From Nocardia brasiliensis NBRC 14402 (GTDB lineage Bacteria; Actinomycetota; Actinomycetes; Mycobacteriales; Mycobacteriaceae), in NCBI RefSeq assembly GCF_000308475.2, contig NZ_BAFT02000057.1, positions 248,001 through 312,000 of the forward strand: 64,000 nucleotides of DNA. Direction: 5' to 3'. This document shows, one piece after another, positions 60,536 through 64,000 of this stretch (positions are counted from its first letter, which is position 1; each line of letters begins with the position of its first letter). The notes under the pieces were generated by a model. The model worked only from the letters and a program-made list of their open reading frames with translations, had not been told where the DNA came from and did no database searches. Both the position numbers and the translations under genes were made by a program.

Positions 60536-61700
60536 CCCGCTCTGTGCCCGCCGGGTTCTGCGCCCGGCATCCGTCCGTACGGGCCGGCGCGTGGCCACCG
60601 GACACGAACGCGGGACTGCCTGCTGCTCGGAACGGGGCGACGATCCGTTGCCCATAACCATTCTCGTCGGTCTCTTCGGGTCGGCGCGGTCGTTCCGGCA
60701 GGCGAACGTTCACCCGCTTGAGCCACCGGTCGGTGCCGTCGTAGCGCGCGGTGAACGGAACCCGGCCGTGCACGGCGACATCGTTGTCCACCAGCAGCAG
60801 CTCACCGGGCGAGAGCGCGGCCGTGACGCAGACCCGCTCCAACTCTGCGGTGAGCCTGGCATAGGCGGCGCGGAACGCCGGGTCGGCGTCGTCGAGCGGG
60901 GTGTAAGCCGGGTCGTAACGCAGTGTGGTCTCGTCCGGGCCCGCGCTGCTCCAGAGCGTGGGCAGGGGCGGAGCCGAATACCGTTCGTGCCCCGTGCCAT
61001 AGGAGACGTCGGGCAGGATCGGCAGCACCGGCGCGCTGAGCAGTCGCCGCTGCGCGGCGCTGAGTTCGACCCGGCGCACCGAGGACACCGTGGTGCCCAC
61101 CAGGTCGGGATTGCGCAGGCAGCCGAGCATCAGCAGGTTGGCGCGCCCCGGGTGGAAGGCGTCCTCGGAATGCGGGCTGAGCAGTGTCTTACTGCTCGCG
61201 CCCGACTGCTCGTGCTCGTGACCGGGGGAGGGCAGGATGTTGTTGACCAGCCGTCCGCCCTGCTGACCGTGCCAGCCGAACGGCTCGCCCGCGGCCCGGG
61301 CCAGCAGCAGCATCGCGAGATCGAGTTCGAAGGAATGCGCGCGCCGTGCCGCCGAACCGCTCCACTCCGCGGCCTCGCGCCAGCTCGGCGGCGTGGGGCC
61401 GAGTTCGTCGTCGGTCAGGGGCAGCCTGCTCACGATGGTCGCGCCCGCGGCCGTCGCGGGCGGTCGCATGGCCTGTCGAACCTCGGTGGGTAACTCGCCG
61501 ACCCGCGCGTCGATCTGCGCGATGAGCGCCGGATCGGTCAGCGTGCGGGCCGTCGCGGCGGGGCTGGTGCGGGCCGCGTCGAGTGTGGTAGATATCTCTC
61601 GCGCAAGCTCGCGCACCGCACGCCCTGCGGCGGCGGGGAACTCGCGGCGTTCGATATCCTGCGGGTGAAGCGTCTTACGTTCGGAGAGAACGCCTTTCAC
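60498..61700 (-). CDS. Fe(II)/2-oxoglutarate oxygenase, clavaminate synthase/VioC-like
   Basis: This 400-residue TauD-fold protein has the iron motif HxE in LSPHSEDAFHPG (about residue 177). A distal His lies in DNDVAVHGRVPF, followed by the 2-oxoglutarate-binding Arg in RWLKRVNVRLP. HxE instead of HxD is typical of the clavaminate synthase, VioC and AsnO group, which hydroxylates free amino acids. It likely hydroxylates an amino acid precursor or the final product. GTG 61700 is the best start. The C-terminal 55 residues are Pro/Arg-rich. The iron box lies 77 bp upstream. Confidence 0.85.
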   Translation of the reverse strand: MKGVLSERKTLHPQDIERREFPAAAGRAVRELAREISTTLDAARTSPAATARTLTDPALIAQIDARVGELPTEVRQAMRPPATAAGATIVSRLPLTDDELGPTPPSWREAAEWSGSAARRAHSFELDLAMLLLARAAGEPFGWHGQQGGRLVNNILPSPGHEHEQSGASSKTLLSPHSEDAFHPGRANLLMLGCLRNPDLVGTTVSSVRRVELSAAQRRLLSAPVLPILPDVSYGTGHERYSAPPLPTLWSSAGPDETTLRYDPAYTPLDDADPAFRAAYARLTAELERVCVTAALSPGELLLVDNDVAVHGRVPFTARYDGTDRWLKRVNVRLPERPRRPEETDENGYGQRIVAPFRAAGSPAFVSGGHAPARTDGCRAQNPAGTERDAAHDRGSVEHT

Positions 61701-61776
61701 CGAGGGAATCCCTTCTTCGCATCGTTGAAAAGAGCAGAACTGACGTCGCCCTGCGAAGCTAGCCGCTCGCACTCCG

Positions 61777-61795
61777 TTAAGCAAGGCTTACCTAA
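61777..61795 (-). promoter_or_regulatory. Iron box (DtxR/IdeR type) for the biosynthetic operon
   Basis: TTAAGCAAGGCTTACCTAA agrees with TTAGGTTAGGCTAACCTAA at 15 of 19 positions, including the whole right half except one base. It is placed to control the minus-strand oxygenase-to-MATE operon. Confidence 0.7.
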
Positions 61796-61922
61796 GCGAG
61801 TTGTAGAAAGATAGCAAAAGTCTATGGCTCCGTCGGGAGATTGCGTTTGCTGATTCGAAGCCGGTGATCGATCGGCCGATTCGCTGCCACTGCGGCCGGG
61901 TACCGATGAGGGGTGGCGACGT

Positions 61923-61941
61923 TTAGGCTAGCCTGTCCTCG
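61923..61941 (+). promoter_or_regulatory. Iron box (DtxR/IdeR type) for the ABC importer
   Basis: TTAGGCTAGCCTGTCCTCG contains the core TTAGGCTAGCCT, close to the IdeR left half and centre. It overlaps a possible TAGGCT -10, 74 bp upstream of the lipoprotein gene. Confidence 0.65.
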
Positions 61942-61996
61942 CCTGTGTCCGCATTTTGTGCTAGGGCACGGGGATCACGAGGAAGAAGGCAGCGCA

Positions 61997-63514
61997 ATGG
62001 GATTGAACCGCAGGCAGCTGATCAGGTCGGGACTCGGGGTGGGCGCGGTACTGCTCGTCGCTGCGTGCTCGGACGATCGTGGCGGAACCGGATCGGTGCA
62101 GCGTGGCGGCACCCTACGGGTCGGCGCCCTGGGCGTCGCGGCGCGGATCCAGCGCGACCCGCACGCCAACCTCAGCAACGACAGCGACTTCCTCATCACC
62201 TCGCTGGTGTACGACGCGCTGACCGTGCCGGGCCGCGATCCGAATGTGTTGCCACGGTTGGCCACCAAGTGGGAATCCGACGCGGAACGTCGTCGCTGGA
62301 CGTTCACTGTCGCCGACGGCGCCACCTTCCACGACGGCACACCGGTCACCGCCGACGATGTGGTGTGGTCGTTGCAACGGCTGCGCACGGTCGGCGGCGC
62401 CTCGAAAATGCCTGTCGCCGTGGCGGATATCACTGCCGACGGCCCCAACCGGGTGGTGCTCGCCGTTCCCGAGCCGAACACCCAGCTGCCGCTGCTCGTC
62501 CGGTTGATGACGTTCACGGTCAAGAAGAACACCACCGACTTCACCAATGCCGTTGGCACCGGGCCGTTCCGGCTGGAGTCCTACCAGAACGGCAACGCCC
62601 GCCTGGTGCGCAACGAGCGCTGGCACGGCCCCGCACCGCTGCTCGACGCCATCGAGGTCACCATGTTCGAAAGCGTGACGGCGCTGGGCAACGCGGTGCT
62701 CGGCGGCCAGATCGATCTCGCGTCCAATGTCGGCGCGATCGCGGGCCGGACCGCCGAGGGCCGCGGTGACCTGAAAGTGGTGCGGCGCGCGAACGACACC
62801 ATGCTCGGTGTGGCGATGCGCTGCTCGGACGGTCCGTTCGCCGACGCGCGGGTGCGGACCGCGCTGCGGCTCGGGGTGGACCGCAATGCGCTGGTGACGC
62901 AGGTGCATTCGGGCTACGGCACGGTCGCCAACGACATTCTCGGCACCGCCGACCCGGTGTACGACAAGTCGATCGCGCAGCGCGGCCGGGACATCGAACG
63001 GGCGAAGACGCTGCTGCGCGAGGCCGCGTTCGACACCGGCCGTACCTATCCGCTGGTGACCAAGGCCGAGGCGCCCGGTGAAGTGGAGTCGGCGAAGGTG
63101 ATCGCGACCCAGCTGGCCGAGATCGGCGTCCGCCTCGACGTGGTCACGCAGGAGTCGAATGCCTTCTACGACCAGACCTGGCTGAAGGCGCCGCTGTACA
63201 CCGTGTCCTGGGGTACCAACGATTCCGCGTTGTTCTTCGCGAAGCAATTGATGTCCAGCGGTTCCAATCGCAACGAAACCGACTTCAAGGACGCCGCGTT
63301 CGACGCCGCCACCGCGAAAGCCTTGGCCGCGCCGAGTGACTCGGAGTACGCGCGGGCCAGCCGTGAGCTCCAGCAGATCGAGTACGACCGCGGCGGCTAC
63401 CTGGTCTGGGGGATGGCCGATGGCATCGATATCGCCGCCGCCCGGGTCAACGACCTGCCCACGCTCGGCGGCTATGCCCGGGTACAGCTGGAACGAGCCT
63501 GGCTGGCAGGGTGA
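61997..63514 (+). CDS. ABC transporter substrate-binding lipoprotein (peptide/nickel family 5)
   Basis: This 505-residue SBP_bac_5 protein has an RR-containing signal (NRRQLIRSGLGVGAVL) and a lipobox LVAAC with the lipidated Cys near residue 22. The mature part shows DFLITSLVYDALTV, LATKWESDAERRRWTFTVADGATFHDGTPVTADDVVWSL split around residues 90-130, and GTGPFRLESY. The family binds oligopeptides, nickel, or metal-opine complexes. The iron box and divergent biosynthetic operon suggest it recovers a metal-loaded metallophore. The ATG has a GAGGAAGAAGG site. Confidence 0.9.
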   Translation: MGLNRRQLIRSGLGVGAVLLVAACSDDRGGTGSVQRGGTLRVGALGVAARIQRDPHANLSNDSDFLITSLVYDALTVPGRDPNVLPRLATKWESDAERRRWTFTVADGATFHDGTPVTADDVVWSLQRLRTVGGASKMPVAVADITADGPNRVVLAVPEPNTQLPLLVRLMTFTVKKNTTDFTNAVGTGPFRLESYQNGNARLVRNERWHGPAPLLDAIEVTMFESVTALGNAVLGGQIDLASNVGAIAGRTAEGRGDLKVVRRANDTMLGVAMRCSDGPFADARVRTALRLGVDRNALVTQVHSGYGTVANDILGTADPVYDKSIAQRGRDIERAKTLLREAAFDTGRTYPLVTKAEAPGEVESAKVIATQLAEIGVRLDVVTQESNAFYDQTWLKAPLYTVSWGTNDSALFFAKQLMSSGSNRNETDFKDAAFDAATAKALAAPSDSEYARASRELQQIEYDRGGYLVWGMADGIDIAAARVNDLPTLGGYARVQLERAWLAG

Positions 63515-64000
63515 TGTCGTTCGCCCGCCTGTTCGTGCGCCGGATCGTCCTGTTGGTCGCACTGCTCGCCACGGTTTTCGTGGTGGTAGACCTGCTGCCC
63601 GGCAACACGGCACGGGCGGTGCTCGGCCGGGACGCGACACCGGAGCTGGTCGCGGCGAAGGAACACGAACTGGGACTGGATCGGCCACTGCCAGCCCGTT
63701 TCTGGGACTGGATCGTCGGTGTCGCCACCGGCGATTTCGGCCATACCGCGCGCGGCCGCTCGATCAACGAGCTGCTCGCCGACAAGTTTCCGCCGACGCT
63801 GCTGCTCGGCGGGCTCGCGCTGGTGGCCACGGTGATCGTGTCACTGCTGCTCGGCGCGTGGTGGGCGACGCGGCAGAGTGCTGCCCTGAACCCGTTGCGC
63901 CCGAGCGCGTTCGGGCCGGCGGCCGGTCCTGGGGCGGCGACCGATACGCCGGAACGGCACGGAAATGCCGCCTCGACCCGCCGCGGCGGGCTGATCGGAA
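63514..64000 (+). CDS. ABC transporter permease (DppB/OppB type), cut by the window end
   Basis: The visible 162 residues begin MSFARLFVRRIVLLVALLATV, the first membrane helix, then LLPGNTARAVLGRDATPELVAAKEHELGLDRPLP, the extracytoplasmic signature of DppB-type permeases, and a second helix TLLLGGLALVATVIVSLLLGA. Its ATG overlaps the stop of the lipoprotein gene (TGATG). A second permease and ATPase genes are expected beyond the window. Confidence 0.92.
   Translation, partial: MSFARLFVRRIVLLVALLATVFVVVDLLPGNTARAVLGRDATPELVAAKEHELGLDRPLPARFWDWIVGVATGDFGHTARGRSINELLADKFPPTLLLGGLALVATVIVSLLLGAWWATRQSAALNPLRPSAFGPAAGPGAATDTPERHGNAASTRRGGLIG

Noticed and set aside
1..64000. Insertion sequences, prophage genes, CRISPR arrays or toxin-antitoxin pairs
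   Set aside because: No transposase, integrase, phage structural, Cas or typical toxin motif was seen. The only dispersed repeat is the 122-bp pair.

Overview
The window is high-GC actinobacterial chromosome, most likely from Nocardia or a close mycolic-acid relative. The evidence is GTG/TTG starts, an F420-type luciferase-like enzyme, RpfB, Pmt, the EgtABCDE ergothioneine genes, and a gene order following Mycobacterium tuberculosis Rv1001 to Rv1021: arcA, pmt, rsmI, metG, tatD, rpfB, ksgA, ispE, then pks16/pth/rplY as an inverted block, then prs, glmU, tRNA-Gln, a TetR gene, mfd and mazG. No insertion sequence, prophage or CRISPR array was seen.

Layout. 1-10 kb: a 5'-truncated gene, a GT4 glycosyltransferase, an SDR, soxR with a SoxR-box-like site, arginine deiminase plus a GntR regulator, Pmt, RsmI, a secreted beta-propeller protein and a PEP mutase/isocitrate lyase-like enzyme. 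10-19 kb: a TetR gene, metG, tatD, rpfB, a secreted lipase, ksgA, a copper chaperone with CsoR-like palindromes, and ispE. 19-33 kb: an F420-dependent-type enzyme, an ABC-F protein with a structured leader, two Abi-alpha paralogues flanking a DUF445 membrane protein, an NTF2-like protein, prfC, rplY-pth, a pks16-like acyl-AMP ligase, and a PlsC acyltransferase divergent from a TetR gene with three matching operators.

32-49 kb: egtE divergent from egtA-egtB-egtC-egtD (ergothioneine), DUF2461 and DUF4190 proteins, glmU-prs (UDP-GlcNAc and PRPP supply) with a strong terminator, tRNA-Gln, a TetR gene, a gamma-butyrolactone-receptor-like regulator, and mfd-mazG. A 122-bp sequence occurs twice here, downstream of prs and upstream of mfd.

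49-64 kb: glycerol dehydrogenase, an Rv0805-type cyclic-nucleotide phosphodiesterase, a Stealth sugar-phosphate transferase, a flavodoxin behind an iron-box-like site, a PNPOx-like protein and TerD. Last comes an accessory locus: a minus-strand operon (Fe/2-oxoglutarate oxygenase, SbnB-like, fold-III PLP decarboxylase, SbnA-like, MATE exporter) divergent from a peptide/nickel-type ABC importer cut by the window end. Two DtxR/IdeR-type boxes sit in the shared promoter region. My reading is a 2,3-diaminopropionate-based metallophore made without NRPS or NIS synthetase genes in view. This is the best candidate for an undescribed system.
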